From positions 16,710 to 80,709 of the forward strand of contig NZ_JAOVZW010000030.1 in NCBI RefSeq assembly GCF_026460885.1: DNA of 64,000 nucleotides. The letters are read 5' to 3'. The notes beneath the pieces are model-generated. The model was not told the origin of the DNA and searched no databases. It was given only the letters and a program-made list of their open reading frames with translations. The DNA comes from Chryseobacterium formosum (lineage in GTDB: Bacteria > Bacteroidota > Bacteroidia > Flavobacteriales > Weeksellaceae). A program made the position numbers and the translations under genes. This document shows positions 32,939-41,943 of this stretch, in pieces; positions within the stretch are counted from its first letter, which is position 1; each line of letters begins with the position of its first letter.

Positions 32939-34357
32939 ATGGAGTCAATATCTGTATTTGAGATAATTAAAGTAGGAATAGGTCCTTCAAGTTCCCACAC
33001 AATGGGACCATGGAATGCAGCATCTGCATTTATCAGAATTATAAAAAGAGAAAAATCAATTGCTGAGGTAAAAGAAGTTTTCCTTGAATTCTTCGGTTCA
33101 CTGGCAAAAACAGGAATCGGTCACGGAACCGACATTGCAGGAATGTTGGGCTTAAATGGCGAAGATTTTAAAACCATCGATACTACAAAAATTGATGAAA
33201 TTGTTGATAGAATAAAAGAATCTCAGATCATTAATCTAGGCGGAGAAAAAGAAATTCCTTTTGTTTACGGACATCATTTGGTTTTGAATATGTCTCAAAC
33301 TCTCGATTATCATCCGAACGGGATGATTTTCAAAGCAATTTTTGAAGATGGAACCGAGCTTGTGCAGGATTTTTATTCTGTCGGCGGTGGTTTTATCATG
33401 AGTCAGGAGAAAAATTCGATTGAGAAACAGTGTGTTCGTACCATATATCCTTGTCATCACGGTTCTGATATCGTTAAATATTGCGAGAAATTAGGTTTCG
33501 ATAAAATGTCAGATTTAATTTTAATCAATGAAGAAAGCTGGAGAACGCAGGATGAAACAAGAAAAGAAGCACTTTACATTTGGGAACAGATTAAAGAATG
33601 TATTTATAAAGGCGTAAACAAAGAAGGGATTTTACCGGGCGGACTGAATGTTACACGTCGTGCAGCCGGAATGAACAGAAAACTTTTAGGCGAAAAAATT
33701 TATAGAAATAAAGACGAATGGTTTCAGCAGGTTGTTGATGCAGAAGAAAACTTTACAAATATTAATAAATGGATTTCATGCTTTGCATTGGCTGTAAATG
33801 AAGAAAACGCAAGTTTCGGAAGAATTATTACGGCGCCTACCAATGGAGCGAGTGGAGTAATTCCTGCAGTTTTAATGTATTCTCAGGCTTTCACAGAGGC
33901 AACATCTGAAGATGATATTGCAAGATTTATTTTGGTAGCTGGAGAAATTGGAACTTTATTTAAAAAAAATGCAACGATTTCTGCAGCAATGGGTGGTTGT
34001 CAGGCGGAAGTAGGCGTTTCTTCAGCGATGGCAGCCGCAGGTCTAACGGAAATTCTTGGTGGAAGCGTCGGTCAGGTTTTGATGGCGGCGGAGATTGCGA
34101 TGGAACATCATTTAGGTTTAACGTGTGATCCGATCAAAGGTTTAGTGCAAATTCCTTGTATTGAAAGAAATACGATGGGTGCTATTAAAGCGATTACGGC
34201 TGCAAATATTGCATTAGAAAGTGATCCTACCAAAGCGAAAGTAAGTTTAGATCAGGTGATTCAAACCATGTGGGAAACTGCGTTATCGATGAATGACCGT
34301 TTTAAGGAAACTTCTGAAGGCGGATTGGCAATTGCAGTGAACGTTCCGGAGTGTTAA
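32939..34357 (+). CDS. sdaA: L-serine ammonia-lyase (iron-sulfur type)
   Basis: The enzyme deaminates L-serine to pyruvate and carries a 4Fe-4S cluster. The single chain joins the beta domain (KVGIGPSSSHTMGPWNAAS near residue 10) and the alpha domain (GRIITAPTNGASGVIPAVLM, MGGCQAEVGVSSAMAAAGL, GLTCDPIKGLVQIPCIERN). The cluster cysteines lie in the last two. The length of 472 aa is typical of single-chain SdaA. It has its own promoter; the end carries a repeat-derived terminator. Confidence 0.96.
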   Translation: MESISVFEIIKVGIGPSSSHTMGPWNAASAFIRIIKREKSIAEVKEVFLEFFGSLAKTGIGHGTDIAGMLGLNGEDFKTIDTTKIDEIVDRIKESQIINLGGEKEIPFVYGHHLVLNMSQTLDYHPNGMIFKAIFEDGTELVQDFYSVGGGFIMSQEKNSIEKQCVRTIYPCHHGSDIVKYCEKLGFDKMSDLILINEESWRTQDETRKEALYIWEQIKECIYKGVNKEGILPGGLNVTRRAAGMNRKLLGEKIYRNKDEWFQQVVDAEENFTNINKWISCFALAVNEENASFGRIITAPTNGASGVIPAVLMYSQAFTEATSEDDIARFILVAGEIGTLFKKNATISAAMGGCQAEVGVSSAMAAAGLTEILGGSVGQVLMAAEIAMEHHLGLTCDPIKGLVQIPCIERNTMGAIKAITAANIALESDPTKAKVSLDQVIQTMWETALSMNDRFKETSEGGLAIAVNVPEC

Positions 34358-34383
34358 AATAAAACATAAGCAGCTTATTATAA

Positions 34384-34420
34384 AAACGTGCGCATCTTTT
34401 GATTAAAAGGTGCGCACGTT
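34384..34420 (+). terminator. Terminator of sdaA, formed by repeat units
   Basis: AAACGTGCGCA..CTTTT / AAAAG..TGCGCACGTTT makes a strong hairpin 27 bp after the stop codon. Its arms are units 1 and 2 of the tandem array below. Confidence 0.8.
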
Positions 34421-34473
34421 TTCAGTAAAAGATACGTACCTTTTCAATGAAACGTCTGTATCTTTTTTTAATA
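34386..34473. repeat. Degenerate 22-bp tandem repeat, four units (array C)
   Basis: Units start at 34386, 34408, 34430 and 34452 with common form ACGTGCGCATCTTTTGATTAAA; each differs from the others at several places but keeps period and the CTTTT core. It resembles arrays A and B in period and in the G-T-A-C-TTT order on the corresponding strand. Confidence 0.65.
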
Positions 34474-34488
34474 GAATAAATTCTTTAT

Positions 34489-35877
34489 TTACTGGCTTTT
34501 TGGAAGTTCGTAATTTACTCCGTAAAGCATACTCAAAATGGCCACCACAAATTCATTTCCGGCAATTCCTATTCTGTCAGCGTTTAAGGAATATGAAATA
34601 GAAACATCATCTTCACCATTGTAGATCATTAGTGAATTGGTTCCGTAAGTTCCGCCGCTGTGACCTACAAAAATTTTACTGTGAAAGGGGACAATTGCCA
34701 ATCCTTTTCCAAATCTGTTTTCGTCAGGAATCATCGATTTTAATGATTCTTCTGAAACTAATTTACGGTCGAAAATAGAGTTAATGATTAGATTTAAATT
34801 ATATGGAGTTGTTGCAATGTCGCCTACCCCAGCAATATTGTTAAAATCGAAATCTTTTACAGGTTCCCATTTGTTTTTGAATGCAAAAGGTAGATAAACA
34901 TTGCCCGGTTTTTGAGATGCTGTGTAGAAATTCTTTAGCTGTAAAGGTTTAATAATAAATTCATTTAAATTTTCTGCATAATTCTTTTTCGAAACTTTTT
35001 CTAAAATTTTAGTTAAAAGAAAATATCCTGAATTAGAATACTGTTGCTTTGAACCGGGTTCGAATAAAGAGCCCTGTTCGATAATTCTATTGATAATCTG
35101 CTTCTCTGAAGTTTTTTCTGTAAGCCATCTTGGGTTATCTTTTCCCATAACATAATCACTAAGTCCTGAAGTGTGATTTAGAAGTTGAGAAATTTCAATG
35201 GTTTTAGCATTTGGAATTTCAGGGTAATATTGAGCAAGTTTGTCTGTCAGATTCAGTTTTTTCTGCTCAATCATTTTATAGATCAGAATAGCAGTCATGG
35301 TTTTTGTTATTGAACCAATTTGGAAAACCTGATTACTACTTTTAAAGTCAGGAAGATTTTTCTCTCCAAAATTCTTCTTGTAAATTTCTTTACCTTCTTT
35401 GAAAATAGAAACTTCTCCTGCCAAAGCATTGTTTTTTTCTAAAGAAGAAATAAAATCATCAACCTTTCTTAGGCTTTCTTTGAGGTCTGATATTTTTAAG
35501 AATGTAAGATTTTTATCATTGTTTTTACTCTTGTCAAATGGTTTTAAAATTAATGGTAAAGCCATTCCGCTTTGAGTAAAAGTTCCGGTGATTTCGGAAT
35601 TTTTTAGTGTTCCTTTAAAAGAAGCATTCATCGCTGCATTTTCAAAACTCAGTTCATTGTTTATAAAAGAAGTTTTATCAATCGGAATTCCTTCAGCACC
35701 TTGTAACGGACTGTCGAGAGTAGATTTATATCCATCTTTTTCTTTTTGGATATTGATAATTAACGGAAGTTTGTTGCCTTGAATTTCCAGTTCGCCCATC
35801 CAGGAACCTACAATCTGCTGAGCAAAAATTGAATTAAAAATCAGGAACCCGAAGAGAAGTAAAAATTTATTTTTCAT
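34489..35877 (-). CDS. Serine hydrolase, beta-lactamase/penicillin-binding fold
   Basis: This 462-aa exported protein (signal peptide to FAQ, residue 20) has an N-terminal beta-sandwich (about 22-120, SWMGELEIQGNKLPLIINIQ) and a class C beta-lactamase-like domain. The catalytic motifs are SITKTMTAI (S-x-x-K), YSNSGY (Y-x-N) and GHSGGTYG (H-x-G). Such proteins are D-amino peptidases or esterases more often than lactamases. It is the third gene of an operon behind the DUF2089 and YIP1-like genes (9-bp gap). Confidence 0.9.
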   Translation of the reverse strand: MKNKFLLLFGFLIFNSIFAQQIVGSWMGELEIQGNKLPLIINIQKEKDGYKSTLDSPLQGAEGIPIDKTSFINNELSFENAAMNASFKGTLKNSEITGTFTQSGMALPLILKPFDKSKNNDKNLTFLKISDLKESLRKVDDFISSLEKNNALAGEVSIFKEGKEIYKKNFGEKNLPDFKSSNQVFQIGSITKTMTAILIYKMIEQKKLNLTDKLAQYYPEIPNAKTIEISQLLNHTSGLSDYVMGKDNPRWLTEKTSEKQIINRIIEQGSLFEPGSKQQYSNSGYFLLTKILEKVSKKNYAENLNEFIIKPLQLKNFYTASQKPGNVYLPFAFKNKWEPVKDFDFNNIAGVGDIATTPYNLNLIINSIFDRKLVSEESLKSMIPDENRFGKGLAIVPFHSKIFVGHSGGTYGTNSLMIYNGEDDVSISYSLNADRIGIAGNEFVVAILSMLYGVNYELPKSQ

Positions 35878-35886
35878 ATTTTAAAT

Positions 35887-36456
35887 TTATAAAAGTTGCA
35901 TGGTAAGCATAATTGTTAATAGTAATAGTACAAAAATTACGATGTGACGCCAGTCTTTCATATTGGTAGCAGTTCTAAAACCATTGAAAAGAATTGCCAT
36001 TCCATAAGCTGTGATTGCAAGCGATACGAAAGAATTAATGGTTGTAATTAAAAGGGAAATCATATCAAGTTCGAAAGATTGATTTTCAACAGAAGCTATA
36101 ATTTGTTTCTGTGCATTTTTAACCAAAGGTATTTCTGATATGAGTAATAATAAAATTACGATGAATTGGGAAATCAAAATAGGATTTACCACATCAATAA
36201 AGCGTGTTTTTTTATTAATAATTTTTCCAAAAACAAAGAAAATAAGAATACTTATCGCATAAACAATTAATGTTGACAAAATAATTTTTGATAATGAATC
36301 TTCGGAATTTATAAGTCTGAAATGAAACAAACTGTCTGTTTGAAGACCAAAATAATAACCGAAGAGAAATACTGACGTAATTGATACAAACCCTGCAATA
36401 AGCAAAGTTTTCTCATCAAACTTTAAAAAGGGATTAAAAATAGTTTTCCAGTTCAT
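35887..36456 (-). CDS. YIP1-like membrane protein, 189 aa
   Basis: About five hydrophobic helices (GFVSITSVFLFGYYFGL, STLIVYAISILIFFVFG, ISQFIVILLLLISEIPL and two at the C-terminus ending VFVLLLLTIMLTMQLL) follow a short cytoplasmic start NWKTIFNPFLKF. This order fits the YIP1 family of small membrane proteins. It sits 5 bp after the DUF2089 gene and 9 bp before the serine hydrolase gene, so all three are cotranscribed. Function unknown; the operon suggests cell-envelope work. Confidence 0.8.
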   Translation of the reverse strand: MNWKTIFNPFLKFDEKTLLIAGFVSITSVFLFGYYFGLQTDSLFHFRLINSEDSLSKIILSTLIVYAISILIFFVFGKIINKKTRFIDVVNPILISQFIVILLLLISEIPLVKNAQKQIIASVENQSFELDMISLLITTINSFVSLAITAYGMAILFNGFRTATNMKDWRHIVIFVLLLLTIMLTMQLL

Positions 36457-36461
36457 GTGTT

Positions 36462-36728
36462 TTATTTTGTCAGTTGAGTAATTTTTGAGATAAGATCATC
36501 CATTTTATTTCTCATGGTAGGATAAGAAAGTTCGGCCTGTTTCGCCATTTCTTTGATGCTTCCGCTGGAAAGAAAGAAATTCATCAAAAAATCTTGTTCT
36601 TCTCTGTTAAGTTTTAAGAAAATGGGAAGTTCATAATCTCCGTTTACATTGGTTCCGCAATCGGGACATTTCATCTGGCTTACATTGAGTGTATGATCAC
36701 AACTTGGGCAAATTATCGGCAGTTTCAT
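36462..36728 (-). CDS. DUF2089 family zinc-ribbon/HTH protein
   Basis: The 88-aa protein has a zinc ribbon (CPSC...CPDCGT, residues 8-26) and a helix-turn-helix-like C-terminus (SGSIKEMAKQAELSYPTMRNKMDDL). This is the DUF2089 pattern and suggests a small transcription regulator. As the first gene of the operon with the YIP1-like and hydrolase genes, it is probably an autoregulator. Confidence 0.9.
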   Translation of the reverse strand: MKLPIICPSCDHTLNVSQMKCPDCGTNVNGDYELPIFLKLNREEQDFLMNFFLSSGSIKEMAKQAELSYPTMRNKMDDLISKITQLTK

Positions 36729-36818
36729 TGATTTTGTTTTTACAAATGTAATATTATTTTAATAAAGTTAAAGTATTTTTTAATAAAGTTAAAAATTGTT
36801 TTGATTTAAGTATAAAAG

Positions 36819-36846
36819 AAAGACTTCCAAATAGGGAAGTCTTATT
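36819..36846 (-). terminator. Terminator of tyrA
   Basis: On the minus strand AAGACTTCC / GGAAGTCTT with a 6-base loop and a T-rich tail, 24 bp past the stop codon. Confidence 0.8.
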
Positions 36847-36869
36847 AATTTTTAATCGATTTAAAAGAA

Positions 36870-37715
36870 TTATTTATCCAGTATTCCTCTGATTTTGTTG
36901 GCGTTATGTATTAATTCCTCAATGTATTCAAAATTATCTTTTTCTAAAGCCGACTTGAATTTTCTTAACTGAGTAATATGCTCATTCAAAACATCAAGTA
37001 CATTTTCTTTATTTTGTTTAAAAATCGGAACCCACATTTCAGGATGAGATTTTGCTAAACGAACCGTACTCGAAAACCCCGAACTCGCCAATTGAAAAAT
37101 TGTGTCTTCTTCTTTTTCTTTCTCTAAAACTGTGTTTGCTAAAGCGTAAGAAGTGATGTGTGAAATATGCGAAATATAAGCAGTGTGAACATCGTGATCT
37201 TCTGCATTCATGTAAATCGGATGCATTTCAAGGTTTTTGACGATATTTTCTACAATTTGTAAAGCATCTTCAGCAGATTCTTCACGGTTGCAGATTACTC
37301 CTGCTTTTCCTGAAAAACTTTCGGCAATGGCAGATTTCGGACCGTGATTTTCAGTTCCCCACATTGGGTGAAAAGCCACGAATCTATCTCTTTTTGGATG
37401 ATCTTTTACCGAATTAACAATTCCGTATTTGGTCGAACCAACATCCATTACGGTTTGCTTGTCTGAAATTAAATCTAAAACTTTAGGCAAAATTTTTCTC
37501 GCAGAATCTACAGGAATCGCAATAATAATTAAATCTGAATTTTTAATTCCGGTTTCTAAATCTGCTTTTTCGTTGATGATATTTAATAATATAGCTTCGT
37601 TGAGATTTTCAATATTGTTGTCGATTCCGTAAACGAAATCTGTTACGTTTTTCTGTTTTAATTTTAATGCAATCGATCCGCCGATTAATCCTATACCAAT
37701 AATACTTATTTTCAT
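36870..37715 (-). CDS. tyrA: Prephenate dehydrogenase
   Basis: TyrA makes 4-hydroxyphenylpyruvate for tyrosine synthesis. The Rossmann motif GIGLIGGSIALKL opens the protein; SDLIIIAIPV, DVGSTKYGIV, HPMWGTENHGPKSA and AYISHISHITSYALANTVL (with the catalytic His) follow. The length of 281 aa is that of the non-fused enzyme; no ACT or chorismate mutase domain is attached. The start at 37715 is the ATG in front of the Rossmann motif; 12 upstream codons run into the leader hairpin. Expression is probably controlled by the Tyr-rich leader peptide and attenuator just upstream. Confidence 0.95.
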   Translation of the reverse strand: MKISIIGIGLIGGSIALKLKQKNVTDFVYGIDNNIENLNEAILLNIINEKADLETGIKNSDLIIIAIPVDSARKILPKVLDLISDKQTVMDVGSTKYGIVNSVKDHPKRDRFVAFHPMWGTENHGPKSAIAESFSGKAGVICNREESAEDALQIVENIVKNLEMHPIYMNAEDHDVHTAYISHISHITSYALANTVLEKEKEEDTIFQLASSGFSSTVRLAKSHPEMWVPIFKQNKENVLDVLNEHITQLRKFKSALEKDNFEYIEELIHNANKIRGILDK

Positions 37716-37736
37716 TTCATTTAAATTTAAAAAAAT

Positions 37737-37763
37737 AAAAAACCCCGCCAAAGGACGAGGTTT
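37737..37763 (-). terminator. Attenuator hairpin of tyrA
   Basis: On the minus strand AAACCTCGTCC / GGCGGGGTTT (with G-U pairs) forms a 10-bp stem followed by TTTTTTATTTTTTT, all between the leader peptide and the tyrA start. Confidence 0.75.
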
Positions 37764-37785
37764 GATTTATATATACAAGAAATCC

Positions 37786-37839
37786 TTATCCCAGATCTGA
37801 GTTAAAAATTCCGTAATAATATATCTTGTTTGTAATCAC
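37786..37839 (-). CDS. tyrA leader peptide, 17 aa, with three consecutive tyrosines
   Basis: GTG-started frame reading VITNKIYYYGIFNSDLG then TAA. Three Tyr codons and one Phe precede the stop. The sequence around its stop (AAGGA, minus strand, 37787-37783) can pair with TCCTT (37755-37751) in the terminator's 5' arm, making an antiterminator. A ribosome that stalls at Tyr codons would free AAGGA; one that reaches the stop would cover it. This is the classical attenuation logic. A -7 element TACATTCG (37851-37844, one mismatch) ends 5 bases before the GTG. Confidence 0.7.
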   Translation of the reverse strand: MITNKIYYYGIFNSDLG

Positions 37840-37917
37840 AGAGCGAATGTAAGAATTTTTTTGAAAATATCGTTGCTTTTGAATGCATTTCTTATGACTA
37901 AGAAATTGTTTTTAATT

Positions 37918-38026
37918 CGTCAGTTCGAGTGTTTTTTCGCAGTGAAACGCAGAAAAAATGTATCGAGAACTGATTTACTAAAAAGTTCTCGATACAAAAT
38001 TCTTTCAGAATTTCACTTGAACTGAC
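37918..38026. repeat. Long inverted-repeat element, family 4, copy 1
   Basis: Imperfect arms of about 50 bp begin CGTCAGTTCGAGTG and end CACTTGAACTGACG; the inner parts are TATCGAGAACTG and AGTTCTCGATACA. It is a non-autonomous MITE-like element. Copy 2 is at 42417-42553. Confidence 0.75.
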
Positions 38027-38057
38027 GATTCTAAAAATAATCAATATGATTTCTCAG

Positions 38058-38088
38058 TTTGACCGCTCATCCCGATTTCATATATTTG
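38058..38088 (+). promoter_or_regulatory. Promoter of polA
   Basis: TTTG at 38058-38061, 19-bp spacer, TATATTTG at 38081-38088, 16 bases before the ATG at 38104. Confidence 0.75.
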
Positions 38089-38103
38089 TTCATTATTCAA
38101 AAT

Positions 38104-40950
38104 ATGGAGGCAACACAAGATAAAAGGCTTTTTCTCATCGATGCTTATGCGATGATTTTCAGAGGATATTACGCATTGATCAGAAGTCCGAGAATTACCA
38201 GTACAGGAATTGACACATCCGCTATTTTTGGTTTTACCAATTCTTTGATCGAATTAATCAGAAGAGAAAGACCAACTCATTTAGCTGTTGTCTTTGATGT
38301 CGGTCAGGCAAGTATCAGAACTAATGATTTTGCAGAATACAAAGCCAATCGTAGTGAAACTCCGGAAGCCATTAGAGTTGCAATCCCATATCTTCACAGG
38401 ATTTTAGATGCTATGCATATTCCTCACATGGGTGTTGAAGGTTATGAAGCGGATGATTTAATTGGAACGCTTGCATGCAAAGCTGAAAAAGAAGGATACA
38501 CCACATTTATGGTGACTCCCGATAAAGATTTTGCACAGTTAGTGACTGATAAAATCAAAATGTATAAGCCAGGCTTAAAAGGTGGCGAAATAGAAATTCT
38601 CGGCGTTGAAGAAGTAAAAGCAAAATACGGAATCGAAGATCCAAAGCAGGTAATTGATTTCCTTGCAATGATGGGTGATGCGGTTGATAATATCCCAGGA
38701 TTAGATGGAGTAGGTGAAAAAACAGCCATGAAATTCTTACAGGAATTTGGCAGCATCGAAAACCTTTTAGCCAATACCGATAAATTAAAAGGCAAGATTA
38801 AAGAAAAAATAGAAGCATCAGCCGAGCGTGGAATTTTGTCTAAAAAATTAGCAACCATTATCTGTGATGCACCTGTTGAATTTCATCAGGAGCAATACGA
38901 TCTTGAAACTCCAGATTTTGAAAAGGTAAAAGAAATTTTTGACGAAATAGAATTCAGAAGATTATATGAAAATCTTTACCGTGCTTTTGCTCCTGCTCAA
39001 ACGGGTTTGGTAACTAATGATGTTCAGAAAGAAAGTGAAGAAACCCAAAAAGAAACCCCACAACAAAAAGTTGCGAAAAACGTAGGTCAGCTTGATCTTT
39101 TTGCCAATTTTGAAGAACTCGATCAGGCAACTTCTACCAAAGAAACTATCGAACAGAATGATCATTTGTATCAATTTGTAGATAATCCTAAAGCACAGAA
39201 AATTCTAGTTCAGAATCTTTTAAAACAGAAAGCCGTTTGTTTTGATACAGAAACAACCTCTCTTAATGAACTGGAAGCTGAATTAGTAGGAATGAGTTTT
39301 TCTTACAAAAAAGGTTTGGCGTATTACATTCCTCTTTCTGCAGATCAAGGTGAAGTTTTGCAGACACTTGAAATTTTCAGACCATTTTTTGAGAAAGAAG
39401 ATTTACTGAAAATCGCTCACAACTTAAAATACGACTATAAAGTTCTGAAGCAGTACGATATGACAGTAAAAGGTGCCATGTTTGACACGATGATTGCCCA
39501 TTATCTTTTAAATCCGGACGGAAGACACGGGATGGACTATCTTTCAGAGGTTTATTTAAATTATAAACCTGTTTCCATCGAAACTATTATCGGTAAAAAA
39601 GGAAAAAATCAGGGCAATTTCAGAGATGCAGATTTAAGAACGCAGACAGATTATGCTGCAGAAGATGCTGATGTAACTTTTCAGCTATACGAATTGTTTG
39701 CACCGCAGTTAAAAAAAGAAAATCTTGAAGATTTATTCTTCAACATCGAAATGCCATTGATGGAAGTTTTAGCTAAAATGGAACTCGAAGGGATTTCTTT
39801 AGACGAAAAATGGTTGGCTCAGGAAAGTATTGATCTTGAGAATGATTTAAGACAATTAGAATCTAAAATATTTGAAATTTCCGGTGAAGAATTTAATATG
39901 AATTCGCCGAGACAGTTGGGTGATGTTTTGTTTGAAAAAATGCAGCTTGACCCGAAAGCCAAAAAAACAAAAACCGGACAGTACGCAACTTCCGAAGATG
40001 TCCTTCAGAAATTAGCTTCGAAACACGAAATTATTCAGCATATTTTAGAATACAGAACGTATCAGAAACTGAAATCGACTTATGTTGATGCTTTGCCTTC
40101 ACAGATTGATAAAGATGATAATCGTGTACATACCAATTTCTCGCAAACGACGGCTGCAACAGGTCGTTTGGCGAGTGTAAATCCTAATTTACAAAATATT
40201 CCGATCCGAACACTGAGAGGTCAGCAAATTCGTGGAGCGTTTGTTTCTGCGGAAGGTAAAAAAATTATTTCTGCCGATTATTCTCAGATCGAATTGCGAT
40301 TGATTGCTGAAATTTCTGGTGAAGACAATATGATTAAAGCGTTTCAGGACGGTGAAGATATTCACGCTTCTACGGCGGCGAAATTATTTAGTATTCCTTT
40401 GGAAGAAGTTTCAAAAACGCAGCGTGGACAGGCGAAAACCGTTAATTTTGGAATTTTATACGGTCAGGGAGCTTTTGCTTTGGCAGAACAAACTGGTTTG
40501 TCGAGATCAGAAGCCAAGCAAATGATAGAAGCGTACTACGAAACCTACCCTAAACTAAAAGAATACATGGCGGAGCAAGTAAAAAGAGCTCGTGATATCG
40601 GTTATGTAGAAACTATTTTAGGGAGAAAACGTCACTTAAAAGACATTAATTCCGGAAATTTTGTGGTGAGAGCACATGCCGAAAGAAATGCTGTAAATGC
40701 TCCTATTCAGGGAAGTGCAGCTGATGTCGTGAAAATGGCGATGATTAAAATTCAGAAAGAATTAGAAAAAGAAAAATTGCAGACCAAAATGCTTCTTCAG
40801 GTACATGACGAATTGATTTTCGAATCTCCTATTGATGAGGTAGACGTGGCTACACATATCATTAAAACAGAAATGGAAAATGCGATAGAAACTCAGGTTC
40901 CATTATTGGTTGAGGTTGGTGTAGGGAAGAACTGGCTGGAAGCGCATTAA
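38104..40950 (+). CDS. polA: DNA polymerase I
   Basis: The 948-aa protein has three domains. A 5' nuclease (1-300, LFLIDAYAMIFRGYYALI, VEGYEADDLIGTLACKAE) comes first. A 3'-5' exonuclease follows (about 350-530) with an intact DTETTSL motif and DYAAEDADVTFQLY, so proofreading should be active. The family A polymerase (about 560-948) has ADYSQIELRLIAEISGE, RGQAKTVNFGILYGQGAFAL and LLQVHDELIFE. The promoter fixes the start at 38104, 15 codons inside the longest open frame. Confidence 0.97.
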   Translation: MEATQDKRLFLIDAYAMIFRGYYALIRSPRITSTGIDTSAIFGFTNSLIELIRRERPTHLAVVFDVGQASIRTNDFAEYKANRSETPEAIRVAIPYLHRILDAMHIPHMGVEGYEADDLIGTLACKAEKEGYTTFMVTPDKDFAQLVTDKIKMYKPGLKGGEIEILGVEEVKAKYGIEDPKQVIDFLAMMGDAVDNIPGLDGVGEKTAMKFLQEFGSIENLLANTDKLKGKIKEKIEASAERGILSKKLATIICDAPVEFHQEQYDLETPDFEKVKEIFDEIEFRRLYENLYRAFAPAQTGLVTNDVQKESEETQKETPQQKVAKNVGQLDLFANFEELDQATSTKETIEQNDHLYQFVDNPKAQKILVQNLLKQKAVCFDTETTSLNELEAELVGMSFSYKKGLAYYIPLSADQGEVLQTLEIFRPFFEKEDLLKIAHNLKYDYKVLKQYDMTVKGAMFDTMIAHYLLNPDGRHGMDYLSEVYLNYKPVSIETIIGKKGKNQGNFRDADLRTQTDYAAEDADVTFQLYELFAPQLKKENLEDLFFNIEMPLMEVLAKMELEGISLDEKWLAQESIDLENDLRQLESKIFEISGEEFNMNSPRQLGDVLFEKMQLDPKAKKTKTGQYATSEDVLQKLASKHEIIQHILEYRTYQKLKSTYVDALPSQIDKDDNRVHTNFSQTTAATGRLASVNPNLQNIPIRTLRGQQIRGAFVSAEGKKIISADYSQIELRLIAEISGEDNMIKAFQDGEDIHASTAAKLFSIPLEEVSKTQRGQAKTVNFGILYGQGAFALAEQTGLSRSEAKQMIEAYYETYPKLKEYMAEQVKRARDIGYVETILGRKRHLKDINSGNFVVRAHAERNAVNAPIQGSAADVVKMAMIKIQKELEKEKLQTKMLLQVHDELIFESPIDEVDVATHIIKTEMENAIETQVPLLVEVGVGKNWLEAH

Positions 40951-40966
40951 TTTTAATAGTTGAAAA

Positions 40967-41941
40967 GTGAAAAACAAAACGGCATTTTTCCTGATTTTTC
41001 TGCTTATTGCAACAGTGCTTTCTTTAGTTTTTTATTTTAAATCAGATAAACAACCTCAGGAACAGAAATTTGCCGTGACTTCGAAATCAAATGATTCTGT
41101 AAAAGCAGAAATAGATTCTTTATCAGTTTTTTCAAAGTTTGCGAAAGATTTTAACACTCACAAAGCTAAAAACTTAGATCAATACATAGATTCGAAACTC
41201 GGAATGATAATGTATTATCATGACGGTCCATATCCTATAATTAGTTTGAAATCTAGCGTTGAAAATGAAATCGATTGGTTAGAAAGTGAAGTTTTTGAAA
41301 ATGTAAAATTTAACCAATCATCGGATTATCTCGGAGATTTTAAGTTCGCAGAAACCGGTTTTTTTGTTGGGAAAAACAATGGTAATTTTTCTCTGAAAGA
41401 TTTTGATAACTCATACACATCGCATCCTGATTCATTTTTTGAAGAAAATAAAGAGCTTGAGACTTTATGTAATTTTAGAGCGACCGGAATTACCAAAGAC
41501 CAACGAAAGACATTTGATTTTTATTTTAGATTAGAAAAAAATAAACTCACCTTACTGGCATTAGAAATAGAGACTGTAGATGATATTTTATTTTCCAATC
41601 CGGATGCAGATTTTATTCCATTTAAAAATAAAAGTGACATCGAAAATTATTTTACAAATCACAAAATATTTGTTGATAAAGAACAAAACGCTTACATTAA
41701 TTTTGACAAAAAAGAAATCACTTACTACGATTTTCCCGATGATAATCCTTTCATTTTTGAGTATTATGAAATTGGAAAAATTGAAGAAAACTCATCAAGA
41801 ATAAAATCTGCCGAGATTATTTTTTATGCTAATAAAGAAGAAAAAGATAGTAGATTTATCACATTTTTCTCAAACAAAGGAAGATTTGTAGTTTATCCGA
41901 TGGGGGTAAGACCTCCCTATTTTTATGAAACAAAAAGATAA
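40967..41941 (+). CDS. Membrane-anchored hypothetical protein, 324 aa, GTG start
   Basis: A single N-terminal hydrophobic segment (AFFLIFLLIATVLSLVFYF) is followed by a polar exported region with many aromatic and acidic residues. The segment SKFAKDFNTHKAKNLDQYID, repeated DxD turns and a final PMGVRPPYFYE are visible, but no known motif. It begins with GTG 16 bp after polA and may be cotranscribed. I do not recognise the family. Confidence 0.75.
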   Translation: MKNKTAFFLIFLLIATVLSLVFYFKSDKQPQEQKFAVTSKSNDSVKAEIDSLSVFSKFAKDFNTHKAKNLDQYIDSKLGMIMYYHDGPYPIISLKSSVENEIDWLESEVFENVKFNQSSDYLGDFKFAETGFFVGKNNGNFSLKDFDNSYTSHPDSFFEENKELETLCNFRATGITKDQRKTFDFYFRLEKNKLTLLALEIETVDDILFSNPDADFIPFKNKSDIENYFTNHKIFVDKEQNAYINFDKKEITYYDFPDDNPFIFEYYEIGKIEENSSRIKSAEIIFYANKEEKDSRFITFFSNKGRFVVYPMGVRPPYFYETKR

Positions 41942-41943
41942 TC

